Shown in pieces: positions 17,501-25,074 of a DNA stretch of 43,708 nucleotides. The stretch is from the NCBI GenBank assembly GCA_034003585.1, contig JAVEYH010000015.1, positions 1-43,708 on the forward strand, written 5' to 3'. The notes under the pieces were generated by a model that saw only the letters and a list, made by a program, of their open reading frames with translations, was not told the origin of the DNA and did not search any database. Within the stretch, counting starts at the first letter, position 1. Each line of letters opens with the position of its first letter. Origin of the DNA: JAPXSY01 sp034003585 (GTDB lineage Bacteria > Verrucomicrobiota > Kiritimatiellia > RFP12 > UBA1067). The position numbers and the translations under genes are program-made.

Positions 17501-18002
17501 CGACGATGCGATCAGCGGCATGGTGGTGTACGGCAACCGGTTCGAGCGGACCTCGACGGGCCACTTCGGCGGCGTGCAGATTCACGGCGGACAGAACAAC
17601 ATCATCGACAACAACCTCTTCACCGGATGCCGGTACGGGGTGAGCTTCTCGGCGTGGGGCCAGAAACGCTGGGAGGAGTTCCTGGGACGCGAGGGAATCC
17701 GCAAACTGATGTATTCAACCGTCAACATCAGCCTGCCGCCCTACAGCACCCGTTATCCCGAACTCGCCGGGCTGCCCGGCAAGGCGGACGTCAACCGCGT
17801 GTGGCGCAACCTGTTCGTCGGCACCGAAGAGGCGCTGCACAAAAAGCCCAAAGGAACCGAAACCTGGGGGAACCGCGTGTTCGCCGAAGCGGCCGATCCG
17901 GAAGGGGATGCGGCCTGTTCGCCCTTCGCGGCCCTGCCGCCCGAGGCGGAGATCGGTCCGTATGCGGATCCCTTCCGCGCGGACGAATCGCCGTCTCCCT
18001 GA
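14544..18002 (+). CDS. large exported LamG / TPR-like / right-handed beta-helix protein
   Basis: 1152 aa. N-terminal export signal with a possible lipobox ending at Cys20 (VMVAC). Residues about 35-240 form a LamG/concanavalin-like domain (AFTVAVWLRP, WNHLAATWDGARVRLYVNG, IDTLAVYDRALP). About 250-510 is a helical, TPR-like region (YRALAEKRDASDVWRRWAAL, YAALAADKRLPESARGLAAL). From about 520 (FVVSPKGRDTNPGTFEQPF) a right-handed parallel beta-helix begins, with repeated NxI/NxF turns (VLVAGNVIRRLGG, HIVIENNEISHF, NNIIDNNLFTG). Such helices are common in polysaccharide lyases and hydrolases, but I cannot place it in a named family. It is expressed from its own promoter against the ATG. A cell-surface role in glycan handling is inference. 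Confidence 0.82.
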   Translation: MKKRMSRLMGMGALAVMVACGARGGTPPAASGEPGPVRRYAFGNLTGGAVSNAAGPGDAMLNKKAPVTGAGRLAGSRAAVLDADVFSAPAVTQASNAFTVAVWLRPLAAGSKKVGGGSGGMIVSNGSGYYDGWRLLLQDWRTRRPTVELGKEKGALNVQARDALSAGFWNHLAATWDGARVRLYVNGMLSAEKPHAGPLVPPRGALCAGFSGYGVGSLNMAIDTLAVYDRALPPETIARIALDGEALPAGCLPLLIRAQTAAGADAVGEASQAYRALAEKRDASDVWRRWAALAAVRFVETAAERRAGAEACEALIADPAAPEPLRGQAIEFLVQICHKGLGGEWLSSRVLSELPGRLELDAAGQRLFGLALARAYQREQRWDAAYGVCRQLLESAGDDPEAVAEIRQEYAGLLWRGGKTDEARAQYAALAADKRLPESARGLAALTVAQVWRGEGKHAEAAAAYRAVTGTVSRFTHLLDEARAGAEASDNLLAGRPARDPEASRRRLAPLPEPAVRFVVSPKGRDTNPGTFEQPFATLERARGAVRAAKRDGILPPGGACVFLRGGRYAVTNTFVLAEEDSGNFGAPVVYCAWPGERPVLDGGFRVRGFWRVRDADTLGRLPAEARGHVMVANLTKQGYAALEAQAAYGRSQTNETVRELFQDGRPLEIARWPNEAFLAMEAANITNLTFTCPTNRLARWTRADDLMANGYWFHLWAECTVPVAAVDAATGRFTLRQKPYHNMRAGRPFYVLNLLEEIDRPGEWFLDRAAGRLYVWPLRHPWRSKLTLSRWDRPFVEARKVQEVVFRGLTFEYGRQNGMVLDACANVLVAGNVIRRLGGTALLVTQGANIRIYGNRMETLGHAGMRVEGGNRINLTSGHIVIENNEISHFARCSRTYNPALLLDGCGARVAHNHFHHAPSSAMRIEGNDHLIEFNRVEHMVRESDDQGGIDMWCNPSYRGVVIRYNLWRDIGGGHAPCGQAGIRFDDAISGMVVYGNRFERTSTGHFGGVQIHGGQNNIIDNNLFTGCRYGVSFSAWGQKRWEEFLGREGIRKLMYSTVNISLPPYSTRYPELAGLPGKADVNRVWRNLFVGTEEALHKKPKGTETWGNRVFAEAADPEGDAACSPFAALPPEAEIGPYADPFRADESPSP

Positions 18003-18062
18003 CTGAACCCCGCATGTCGTTGAGCAGGGCCGAAGCATCTTGGCGTGAGACAAAATTGGGGG

Positions 18063-18091
18063 TTACACGGCTTGGCGGTTCCTGCTAGACT
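18063..18091 (+). promoter_or_regulatory. promoter of the alkaline phosphatase gene
   Basis: TTACAC (18063-18068), 17-bp spacer, TAGACT (18086-18091). The expected leader is about 87 bases and includes GAGGGG before ATG 18185. Confidence 0.5.
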
Positions 18092-18184
18092 GATTCCGAT
18101 CTGTTAAACCAAACCGGATGTGCCGGTGCCGGCTTACAAAAGGTGCCGGAAAAGACGGCGCGTCCACACGAAGAGGGGACCATT

Positions 18185-19978
18185 ATGTCGCGGATGCCGT
18201 TTCACCGTGCTGTCATCTGTTTTGCGCTGCTTCTCGTCACAGGCGGGCTTGCCCTTTCCGCGGCACCCTTTGTCCCGGTGCCGCTCAGGGATGCGGCCAA
18301 CACCGGGTTCGCTGATGTCGAGGAGGGCGACCGCAAGGGCGGTTGGCTTGATCTGGGCGGGAACGACCTGAGCGTCTTGCCCGCAGGCCGGCTGACGGTC
18401 TCGTCCCGCGTGCCGTTCCAGGTCCTGGACGGCAGAAAGAATCCGGACCGCACCTGCGTGGTGCTGGGCGGGCCCAAGCGCCCCTATCTGCCGGCGCAGG
18501 CCGAAATCCGCGCGGACGGAAAAACCGGCGCGGCCCTCTACCTCCTGCACGGCGCGGCCTGGTGCCCGCCGCCGCAGCAGCAGAAGATGGCCGGTCTGCT
18601 GACCGTCGAGTATGCGGACGGCACAAGCAAAGAGTATCATGTCCGGTGCGGCCGCGATGTCGGCGACTGGACGAAGCCGGAGAGTTACGCGAACGCCGCG
18701 CGCGCCTGGAGCGCGTACAACGCGAACACCCAGGTGTCGCTCTTCGCCTCCAAATTCAAACTGGAGGCCAAGCCAATCCGGCTGATCCGGCTGCGCTCGC
18801 GGGAGTGCGCCTGGATGGTGGTGGCGGCCACGCTGGGCGATGAGGTCTCGCTGAAGCCGATCCGCCCCAACCTGAAGCTCGACAAGCAATATGCCGCGCC
18901 GCCGCCGTTCGAGAAGCCCCTGCGCGACGATTTGAGTGACGCGCGGCCGAAGAACATCATTCTGATCATCGGGGACGGCATGGGCGAAGGCGCGCAGAAA
19001 CTCACCTCGCTTTACCAGCACAAGGCCGAGGGCCGCCTGGCCATGCAGCAGTTGCCGGTCACGGGTTTCTGCACCACCTTTTCCGCCAGCTCGGAGGTCA
19101 CGGACTCGGCCGCGGCCTCCACCGCCATCGCCTGCGGGCACAAGACGTGTAACGGGATGCTGGGCCTGACGCCGCAAACCAACACCGTCGTGTCCGTGGC
19201 GGCTTTGGCACGGGAGAGCGGGCGCGCGGTGGGGATCTTCACCTCCGACGCGCTGACCGGCGCCACGCCCTCCGGTTTTTACGCGCACGTCACGCGGCGC
19301 GGCGCGTATCAGGATATCGCCGGGTTCGCCGCCGCCTGCGGGTACGATCTCCTGATCGGCAACGCCAGCGCGCGGGCGTGGTTCACGCCCGCCGCGTCCG
19401 GCGGCCAGCGCACCGACACCCGGAACGTGCTGAACGAGATGGCCGCCGCCGGATATGCCGTGGTCACGAACGCGGCGGAGTTCGCCGCCGCGCCCGCGGA
19501 CCGGCGGGTGCTCGGTTTTCTGGACAAGCCTTCGCTGGAGCCCGCGACCGCGCTGGGAACCCTGATGGACGCCGCGCTGCCGCGCCTCGCCCGTCATGAC
19601 AAGGGCTTTTTCATGATGATGGAGTGCACCATCACGGACGGGGGCGGGCACGGCAACAATCCGGAACTCACCGTGCGCGGCACGCTGCAGGTGGACTGGG
19701 CGGTGCGGCGCGCCGTGGCCTTCGCGCAGTCGCGCGGCGACACGCTGGTGCTCGTCACCGCCGACCACGAGACGGGCGGCCTGTTCTGTTCGCTCAGCCG
19801 TGCCGTGCCGGACCGGCTGACGATCTGTTACACCACGACCAGCCACACCGGCGCGCCGGTTCCGATGCACGCGTTCGGTCCGGGCTCCAAGTATTTCCAG
19901 GGCATGACCGACAATACGGATATCGCCAAGACCGTCGCGTTCCTGTGGGGGATGCGCCTGCCCGCGCCCGCGCGGTGA
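18185..19978 (+). CDS. exported alkaline phosphatase family protein
   Basis: 597 aa; phosphomonoesterase of the PhoA superfamily. Signal peptide about residues 1-27. An N-terminal domain of about 220 residues that I do not recognise (beta-rich; GGWLDLGGNDLSVLP) precedes the catalytic domain. Active-site residues are visible: Asp264 (IIGDGMG), nucleophile Ser308 (VTDSAAAS), Asp527-His528 (TADHETGG) and His554 (SHTGAPVP). The usual metal-binding EGGxIDHxxH segment reads ECTITDGGGHGNN here, a variation that could alter metal binding. ATG 18185 was chosen for GAGGGG upstream; the open frame begins at GTG 18143 without a good site. It stands alone, with the first 255-bp element about 50 bases after it. 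Confidence 0.88.
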   Translation: MSRMPFHRAVICFALLLVTGGLALSAAPFVPVPLRDAANTGFADVEEGDRKGGWLDLGGNDLSVLPAGRLTVSSRVPFQVLDGRKNPDRTCVVLGGPKRPYLPAQAEIRADGKTGAALYLLHGAAWCPPPQQQKMAGLLTVEYADGTSKEYHVRCGRDVGDWTKPESYANAARAWSAYNANTQVSLFASKFKLEAKPIRLIRLRSRECAWMVVAATLGDEVSLKPIRPNLKLDKQYAAPPPFEKPLRDDLSDARPKNIILIIGDGMGEGAQKLTSLYQHKAEGRLAMQQLPVTGFCTTFSASSEVTDSAAASTAIACGHKTCNGMLGLTPQTNTVVSVAALARESGRAVGIFTSDALTGATPSGFYAHVTRRGAYQDIAGFAAACGYDLLIGNASARAWFTPAASGGQRTDTRNVLNEMAAAGYAVVTNAAEFAAAPADRRVLGFLDKPSLEPATALGTLMDAALPRLARHDKGFFMMMECTITDGGGHGNNPELTVRGTLQVDWAVRRAVAFAQSRGDTLVLVTADHETGGLFCSLSRAVPDRLTICYTTTSHTGAPVPMHAFGPGSKYFQGMTDNTDIAKTVAFLWGMRLPAPAR

Positions 19979-20030
19979 GGAGGCGGCACCGGGTTGCGAT
20001 TCCACGTTGTTGACTCCGCACCCCGGGGAC

Positions 20031-20285
20031 GGAATCGGTTGGTGGCCGGGGATGCGAGTTCTGTGCGTGTTTTGTGCGAAGCACAGCCGGGAGCGCGGGC
20101 GTCCCCGCCCGCAATGTGAAAGGCCGCGCGCGATTCCGATGCGCGGTCTGGCTCTCAAGGAACGGCCGCTCAGCCTAATGAGGGAAACGCTGTGGCGGGC
20201 GGGGACGCCCGCGCTCCCGACTCGCCCGCTTCCCTTTTCACCGGAAACGCATGATCTTCGCGTACCCCGGCCACCAACCGATTGC
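20031..20285. mobile_element. 255-bp MITE-like element, copy 1
   Basis: The ends are inverted repeats: AATCGGTTGGTGGCCGGGG at the left and its exact complement at the right. Inside, a 24-bp perfect inverted repeat (20089-20112 with 20195-20218) would fold into a long stem. Copy 2 (29293-29547) has the same length with 8 substitutions and no indels. No convincing target duplication flanks this copy. Open frames across it exist only because stops are rare in high-GC DNA; I see no transposase. It fills most of the 419-base gap 19979-20397. Confidence 0.85.
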
Positions 20286-20305
20286 CCCAGGGCTTCCGAA
20301 AGCCG

Positions 20306-20334
20306 TTGCCCCTTTTGCGTCCGCACCGTATAAT
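20306..20334 (+). promoter_or_regulatory. sigma70-type promoter
   Basis: TTGCCC (20306-20311), 17-bp spacer, TATAAT (20329-20334), beginning 21 bases past the end of the 255-bp element. It drives the gene at 20398. Confidence 0.7.
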
Positions 20335-20397
20335 CCAGTTGTAATCGGGAGGTGTGTTGGGTGTCGTTTGTGGCCGAAAACCGTTCAGGAGGGCCTT

Positions 20398-21471
20398 ATG
20401 GCAAAGTTGGAATGCGTACGGTTTGTTTTGCGGCAGGGACTTGGGGCGTGCGCGGCGCTCGCGCTCGCGGCGAGCGCGGAGAGCACGCTGCTCAACGGCG
20501 GCCTGGCGGACGGCAGCGGGAATGACCCGGATCACTGGGCCGAGAACTCGCTGGCCAAAGCCGGGCGCGAGGGCTGGGGGAGCCATGACGGGGACGGATA
20601 CCTCATGGCGCTCTACGGCTGGAACGAGAGTGCGGGAACCTATGGCGCGATCTGGCAGGATGTGGGCGGGGTTGTTCCCGCCCAGGTCTACACGCTGGTC
20701 TTCTGGCAGGACGGGGACGGCAGCTGGAACGGCTCGAACGTCACGGCCCGCCTGATCTGGCTGGACAGCGGTTCGAACGTGCTGGGCAGTGTCACGAAAA
20801 ATCTGGATGACTACACCCAGGTTTCCTGGTCGTTCCACACGCTTTCCGGCACGGCGCCGAAACGGGCGGCCATCCTTCGGGTCCAGTTCGATGCCGAAAC
20901 GCTGGCTTCGGGCGGCGGCGGCGCGGCGAAGTTCGATGAACTGAGCCTCACGGTCTATCCGCCGGGCCTGGCGAATCCGGGATTCCGTTTCGGTGTCGAA
21001 TTCGACGCGTTCGACTGGTCCGAGGTGGCCTCCACCGAAAACGCCCGGCGCGAATCGTGGGGCTCGCACGACGGGGACGGGTACCTCATGGCGTTGCCGG
21101 GGTACACCTCCGGCTCGTTCGGCGCCTTCTCCCAGGAAGTGCCCGGAATCCGGGCGGGGTACCGCTGCAGCCTCTCCTTCTGGCAGGAGGGGGACGGCGG
21201 ATGGAACGGCTCGAACGTCACGGCCCGCCTGATCTGGCTGGACGGCGAGGCCGCGGCGCTCGGGAGCGTGACCACGAATCTGGACGCCTACACGGGCGGG
21301 GCGGTCGCGTGGACGGAGGTCACGCTGCAGGGGGTCGCGCCGCAGGGCGCGGCCGCCGTGCGGGTCCAGTTCGATGCGGAGTCGCCCTCCGGCGGCGGCG
21401 GCGCGGCGAAGTTCGATGACCTGCTTCTGACGCTGACCGCGCCGCGCGGCACGGGGATTTTTTTGCGATGA
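20398..21471 (+). CDS. secreted protein with two tandem beta-sandwich-like domains
   Basis: 357 aa. Signal peptide about residues 1-23 (ends ALALAASAES). Two repeats of about 150 residues follow, sharing EGWGSHDGDGYLMAL / ESWGSHDGDGYLMAL, GSWNGSNVTARLIWLD / GGWNGSNVTARLIWLD, RVQFDAE, and SGGGGAAKFDE / SGGGGAAKFDD. The pattern resembles carbohydrate-binding or similar jelly-roll modules, but I cannot assign a family and see no catalytic motif. The long glycine runs precede a predicted edge strand in both copies. ATG 20398 has CAGGAGGG upstream. The stop overlaps the next start (ATGA), so the two genes are translationally coupled. Confidence 0.78.
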   Translation: MAKLECVRFVLRQGLGACAALALAASAESTLLNGGLADGSGNDPDHWAENSLAKAGREGWGSHDGDGYLMALYGWNESAGTYGAIWQDVGGVVPAQVYTLVFWQDGDGSWNGSNVTARLIWLDSGSNVLGSVTKNLDDYTQVSWSFHTLSGTAPKRAAILRVQFDAETLASGGGGAAKFDELSLTVYPPGLANPGFRFGVEFDAFDWSEVASTENARRESWGSHDGDGYLMALPGYTSGSFGAFSQEVPGIRAGYRCSLSFWQEGDGGWNGSNVTARLIWLDGEAAALGSVTTNLDAYTGGAVAWTEVTLQGVAPQGAAAVRVQFDAESPSGGGGAAKFDDLLLTLTAPRGTGIFLR

Positions 21472-22052
21472 ATCCCGCGGCCGCTGTGGCGCGACGTTCC
21501 GGCGGAACGTCGCGCGCGGTCAGGTCGGGCATGTGCGTCGCGTGCGGGCGCGCGGCCGGGCGTTACGAACGCGCCTGCGTCTACTGCGGCGAGAGGGTGT
21601 GGCGCCCGTCCGGTTACCGCGCCGCGCACGCGGCGTGGATCGCGGCCCCGCCCGCGCTGCTGCTGTGGCTCACGGCCGCGGTCCGGCCTGACTGGCGCGC
21701 CGCATGCCGGACCGTTCTCGGCGGCGGCGCGTTTGCGGGCTATCTGTTCGCAGCGGGGGCCGGACTGTTGCTTTTGCCGCTGGAGGATGATGACCTGGTG
21801 ACGGCATCGGACGCCGAGCGGTTCCGGTGGCAGGCCCTCTCGCACGCGGGCGCGCTGTTGTGCGGGGGGTATGCGGCACTGGGTGCGGCGTGTCTCGCGT
21901 GCGGCGCGCGCGTCGGGCCGGCCGCCTGGGCCGCGGGTCTGGCCGTGTTCGCCTGCATCGCGATCGCGCCGCTTTTCTTCCGGATCCCCTGGCGCGCGGT
22001 GGCGGCCGCAACGCTTTGGGCCGCGGCGTGGCTATCAACTCCTTACCTATAA
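21468..22052 (+). CDS. zinc-ribbon membrane protein of unknown function
   Basis: 194 aa. Near residues 22-41 two CxxC pairs (CVACG and CVYCG) form a likely zinc ribbon on the cytoplasmic side. Four or more hydrophobic segments follow (AWIAAPPALLLWLTAA, GAFAGYLFAAGAGLLLLPL, SHAGALLCGGYAALGAACLA, PAAWAAGLAVFACIAIAPL). It may be a YIP1-like membrane protein, but that is only a topological resemblance. The ATG overlaps the stop of the tandem-domain protein by four bases (ATGA), so it is likely made in proportion to it. No other copy in the window. Confidence 0.7.
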   Translation: MNPAAAVARRSGGTSRAVRSGMCVACGRAAGRYERACVYCGERVWRPSGYRAAHAAWIAAPPALLLWLTAAVRPDWRAACRTVLGGGAFAGYLFAAGAGLLLLPLEDDDLVTASDAERFRWQALSHAGALLCGGYAALGAACLACGARVGPAAWAAGLAVFACIAIAPLFFRIPWRAVAAATLWAAAWLSTPYL

Positions 22053-22200
22053 CTTCAGCGTTCGACGTTCAGCGTTCGACATTCTGCGTTCAAGATACCC
22101 CTTCGTTTGTTCCCGCTCCGCGGGCGGGGGGCTTGTCTATAAGTTGGGCGTTGAACGTTGAAAGTTGGGCGTTGAGCGTTCAAAATATTCTTTTTCCCCT
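22053..22200. repeat. GCGTTCAACG-type dispersed intergenic repeat
   Basis: Runs of GCGTTCGACGTTCAGCG and GGGCGTTGAACGTTG type recur here and at 36905-36982. They are short, partly palindromic and non-coding. Confidence 0.6.
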
Positions 22201-22410
22201 CTTCCTCTCCTCCCTGATGCCGCGCCGTATTTGGGAAGCGGTACCCGTTCCCGTACACGAGAAATCGTGAACGTATACGGGACACGAGTGCGTGAACGAG
22301 AACGAGGACGGGGCGTAACGGGGCATCCGTTTTCTGCCCGCGAATCTTCGCGGAAAAAAGATACCAATCCGTTTGCTCCCGCAGCCCCGGGCGGCGGGCT
22401 AATTTCTAAC
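22093..22410. repeat. imperfect direct repeat pair plus GTGAACGAG tract
   Basis: Bases 22093-22142 and 22359-22410 are diverged copies (AGATACC, CGTTTGTTCCCGC / CGTTTGCTCCCGC, GGGCGG, GGCT). Between them, 22241-22312 carries CGTGAACG and GAACGAGGACGG repeats like those at 14401, and 22338-22353 is a 7-bp stem with a 2-base loop. The 368-base gap 22053-22420 contains no gene I can support. Confidence 0.55.
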
Positions 22411-22420
22411 TCCCCCTTTC

Positions 22421-24217
22421 CTACCAGACACGGGTGAGGGAGACGTGCACCCTCCGTCTTGCGGATTCCTGTCCGGGGAAGATCTGAAAATCATCGTCCA
22501 GCAGGTTGTCGACGCCCGCATTCAGGGTCAGGCCGGGGAAACGGCGGGGCTGCCACCGCACTCCAGCGCGGGTATCCCAAAACCCGTCGCCGTGCCGGCG
22601 GGCGCGGTTGGCCGCATAGCGGCTGACACCCTGGCTCAGCCGCAGGGAGAGTTCGCGCGTCAGGCGGTGGCGCACGCACGCGTCGGCGGCGGCGCGGGGA
22701 TAATCCAGCGCGTAGCGGCTGGTATACCCGGCCGTGTCCGTATCCTTGGACACGGCCAGCAGGTTGAGTCCGAGATCCGTGGCCCCGTCCACTTCCCATA
22801 CGCCTTCCGCGGCGAGGCCCGTGGTGCGCAGGGTTTCGAGATTCACCGCCTGCCAGCGGCCCGCGGGCGAGGCGCGGAGCCAATCCACGATATTCCGCCC
22901 CTCTTCATGAAACAGCACCGCGCGCCAACGGAAAGGTCCGGTTTCGGCCTTCCACCCGAGTTCGGCGGTTTGGGTGCGCTGACGGTCGAGTCCGGTGTTG
23001 CCGAGGGAAGAGGGCGATTCGTAGTTGAGTTCGGTGTACGAGGGCTGGCGGACTGCGGTACTGTACGACAGGAACAGGGTGTGGCGATCCGAGACCGCCC
23101 ATTCGACACCTGCGGCCGGCAGCGGGACCGGGGAGTCGGTGGAGAAGAGCTCGAGCGCTCCGCCCAGGGTCCAGGTGAGCGGGCCGGAGGCGAGATTCGG
23201 CAGCGCGGCGAACGAGGCGTGGCTGCGGGTGTGGTTGCCGAGCGAGCGGCTCGCCAGCGTTTCGAGGTCGCCGTCCGCGCGCAGGTCCACGGAGACGGTG
23301 TCGCTGACCGTGCGGCGCGTGTCGCCGTGCAGGGCGAAGAAATCGGTGGTGTGGTCGTTCTCGTAAAACGCCCGGTTGTGCCGGTCGAGCCAATAGGTGT
23401 CCCGTGTGCGGAGCCAGGCGGCGGAGAGTCGGGCCGGCTGGCGCGGGTCCCGCGCGAAACGGAGTGACCCGGCCGCGAGCGCGTCGCCCCTGCGTTCCGC
23501 TGCGGGATAGGTCGGATCGGTGCCGTAAAAGCCGCGCGCGCCGAACTCGCGCCACGAGAGCGCGGTGACGAGATCGCCCCGCATCGTTTCGCTCGCGGCG
23601 CTGATCCGGGCGCCGGCCGCGCCGCGCTCGAGGTCGTTGTCGCGATACCCATCGGTTTGGTCTGCCCGGTCGGCTGAAACGAAGGCCGAGGCGCCTGCCA
23701 CGCCGTCGCGCAAAGGCTCGGTTTCGGTGAAGACCGCCTGGCCGAAGAGCGCGCCCTTGCCGCCGCCGCCGAGCGTGACGGAACGCAGGTTCCCGGAAAG
23801 GGGCGCGAGCTCTAGACTCACCGATCCGGAGGGGTGTCCGGGCGCGGCGCGGAAACGCTCCATGCCGGTCAGCACCGTCGGGGTGTCGGTCCAGACGTCC
23901 GGAACGGGCAGGTCCGCATGCCAGTGTTCCGTTTGGGCGTTGCGCAGCGTCAGGCCGTTCAGCAGCAGCCCCGCACCGTTAAACGGGCCGCCGCGGATCG
24001 AGAGGTCGCCCTGCGGCGCGCCCGCGCCCTGCTGGCGGAGCGTGAGGCCCGGGGTGTCGCGCAACCGCTCGAGCCCTGGACGGACAAGGGCGGTCAGGGG
24101 GGTGGCATCGACGCGGATCACCACATTGGAGGCAGCGGTCTGGGCTGCGGCGGGAAGCGTGGCGAGGGCCGCGCACAACGCGCAAAGGATCTGGATCGGC
24201 GACCGGTGTGCGTTCAT
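22421..24217 (-). CDS. TonB-dependent outer-membrane receptor
   Basis: 598 aa. Signal peptide about residues 1-25 (ends ATLPAAAQ). The plug region is short (LRDTPGLTLRQQGAGAPQGDLSIRGG), followed by a beta-barrel with alternating strands ending in LTRVW, an aromatic terminus typical of outer-membrane barrels. Plug loops usually containing VxVLxGP are reduced here (TPTVLTGMERFRAAPGHPSGSV), so it is a divergent receptor. Start 24217 was chosen over the longer frame because a strong promoter sits just ahead. It lies 79 bases after btuD on the same strand, so a corrinoid substrate is plausible, but no riboswitch precedes it and the ligand is unproven. Confidence 0.82.
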   Translation of the reverse strand: MNAHRSPIQILCALCAALATLPAAAQTAASNVVIRVDATPLTALVRPGLERLRDTPGLTLRQQGAGAPQGDLSIRGGPFNGAGLLLNGLTLRNAQTEHWHADLPVPDVWTDTPTVLTGMERFRAAPGHPSGSVSLELAPLSGNLRSVTLGGGGKGALFGQAVFTETEPLRDGVAGASAFVSADRADQTDGYRDNDLERGAAGARISAASETMRGDLVTALSWREFGARGFYGTDPTYPAAERRGDALAAGSLRFARDPRQPARLSAAWLRTRDTYWLDRHNRAFYENDHTTDFFALHGDTRRTVSDTVSVDLRADGDLETLASRSLGNHTRSHASFAALPNLASGPLTWTLGGALELFSTDSPVPLPAAGVEWAVSDRHTLFLSYSTAVRQPSYTELNYESPSSLGNTGLDRQRTQTAELGWKAETGPFRWRAVLFHEEGRNIVDWLRASPAGRWQAVNLETLRTTGLAAEGVWEVDGATDLGLNLLAVSKDTDTAGYTSRYALDYPRAAADACVRHRLTRELSLRLSQGVSRYAANRARRHGDGFWDTRAGVRWQPRRFPGLTLNAGVDNLLDDDFQIFPGQESARRRVHVSLTRVW

Positions 24218-24226
24218 GGGGCCGGG

Positions 24227-24255
24227 AGAGTAACCGGGGCGGGAGCTATTGTCAA
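24227..24255 (-). promoter_or_regulatory. strong sigma70-type promoter with almost no leader
   Basis: Minus strand: consensus TTGACA (24255-24250), 17-bp spacer, TACTCT (24232-24227), nine bases to ATG 24217. Predicted transcription start about 3 bases before the ATG, with no Shine-Dalgarno. Confidence 0.75.
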
Positions 24256-24296
24256 CCACAAGAATTAAATCAGGTTACAATGGGGAGTGTCCCCGT

Positions 24297-25067
24297 TCAG
24301 CGCAGGTCGGCCAGCACGCAGGAGGCGGTCTGTCCCGGTAGGGGGATGACGCGCACGGGACAGCCGTACACCGTTTCGAGGAGATCGGCGCGCAGCACGT
24401 CGGCCGGCGGTCCGTCCGCGTGTTTTTTCCCGTGGTGCAGGAGCACCAGACGGGGGAAGGCGTGGCTGGCGAGGGTGAGGTCATGCACCACCATGAGCAG
24501 GGTGGTCTGGCGTTCGCGGGTCAGGCGTTCGAGCAGGCGCATCAGTTCGGCGCGGTGGCGCAGGTCGAGGTGCGAGGTCGGCTCGTCCAGCAGCAGAACT
24601 TCCGGACGGCCCGCGAGAGCCAGGGCGAGGGCCAGACGCTGGCGTTCCCCGCCGCTCATCTCGCACAGCCGCCTGCGGCGCAGCGTCCAGGTGTCCGTAA
24701 GCGACATGGCCTCCTCCACCGCGCTGCGGTCACACGGGGCCGGCCCGCCGAAACGCGGCAGCCAGGCGGTCCGGCCGAGCATCACGAATTCCTGTGCGGT
24801 GAAGGGCAGGTCGTGAGGGGTCTCCTGCGGGACCACGGCGATCAGCCGGGCGCGTTCGCGCGGGGCCAGACGCCGGATCTCCCGCCCGGCGATCCGCACC
24901 CCGCCTTGCGCGGGCAACTGGCCGGTGAGCACCCGCAGCAGTGAGGATTTCCCCGCGCCGTTGGGCCCAACCAGCGCCACGCGCTCGCCGCGCGCGATGC
25001 GAAGCGAGACGCCGTCGAGCACCGGCTGGCCGTCATACGCGGCCCGGATCTGTTCGAGTTGGATCAT
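24297..25067 (-). CDS. btuD: vitamin B12 ABC transporter ATP-binding protein
   Basis: 256 aa ATPase energising the BtuC permease at the inner membrane. Walker A at 34-41 (GPNGAGKSS), Q-loop near 81 (VPQETPH), signature MSGGERQR at 137-144, Walker B LLLDEP at 158-163, and the H-loop in VVHDLTLASH. All are intact. The start lies seven bases after the btuC stop, in line with btuF and btuB. The family also serves iron siderophores; the B12 reading rests on the riboswitch in front of the operon. Confidence 0.88.
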   Translation of the reverse strand: MIQLEQIRAAYDGQPVLDGVSLRIARGERVALVGPNGAGKSSLLRVLTGQLPAQGGVRIAGREIRRLAPRERARLIAVVPQETPHDLPFTAQEFVMLGRTAWLPRFGGPAPCDRSAVEEAMSLTDTWTLRRRRLCEMSGGERQRLALALALAGRPEVLLLDEPTSHLDLRHRAELMRLLERLTRERQTTLLMVVHDLTLASHAFPRLVLLHHGKKHADGPPADVLRADLLETVYGCPVRVIPLPGQTASCVLADLR

Positions 25068-25074
25068 GGCGGGT

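Noticed and set aside
14769..17585. 938-codon open frame on the minus strand
   Set aside because: Antisense to the LamG/beta-helix protein; composition is typical of a shadow frame.
20031..20285. Protein-coding content of the 255-bp element (SRERGRPRPQ... RAGTPALP frames)
   Set aside because: The frames come from the palindromic arms read on either strand; no start with ribosome site and no family.
18134..20326. 730-codon minus-strand frame over the phosphatase and the 255-bp element
   Set aside because: Antisense to alkaline phosphatase motifs; no recognisable protein.
24258..24290. Terminator after btuD (GGGGA/TCCCC stem)
   Set aside because: Five-base stem without a T-run; too weak to call.
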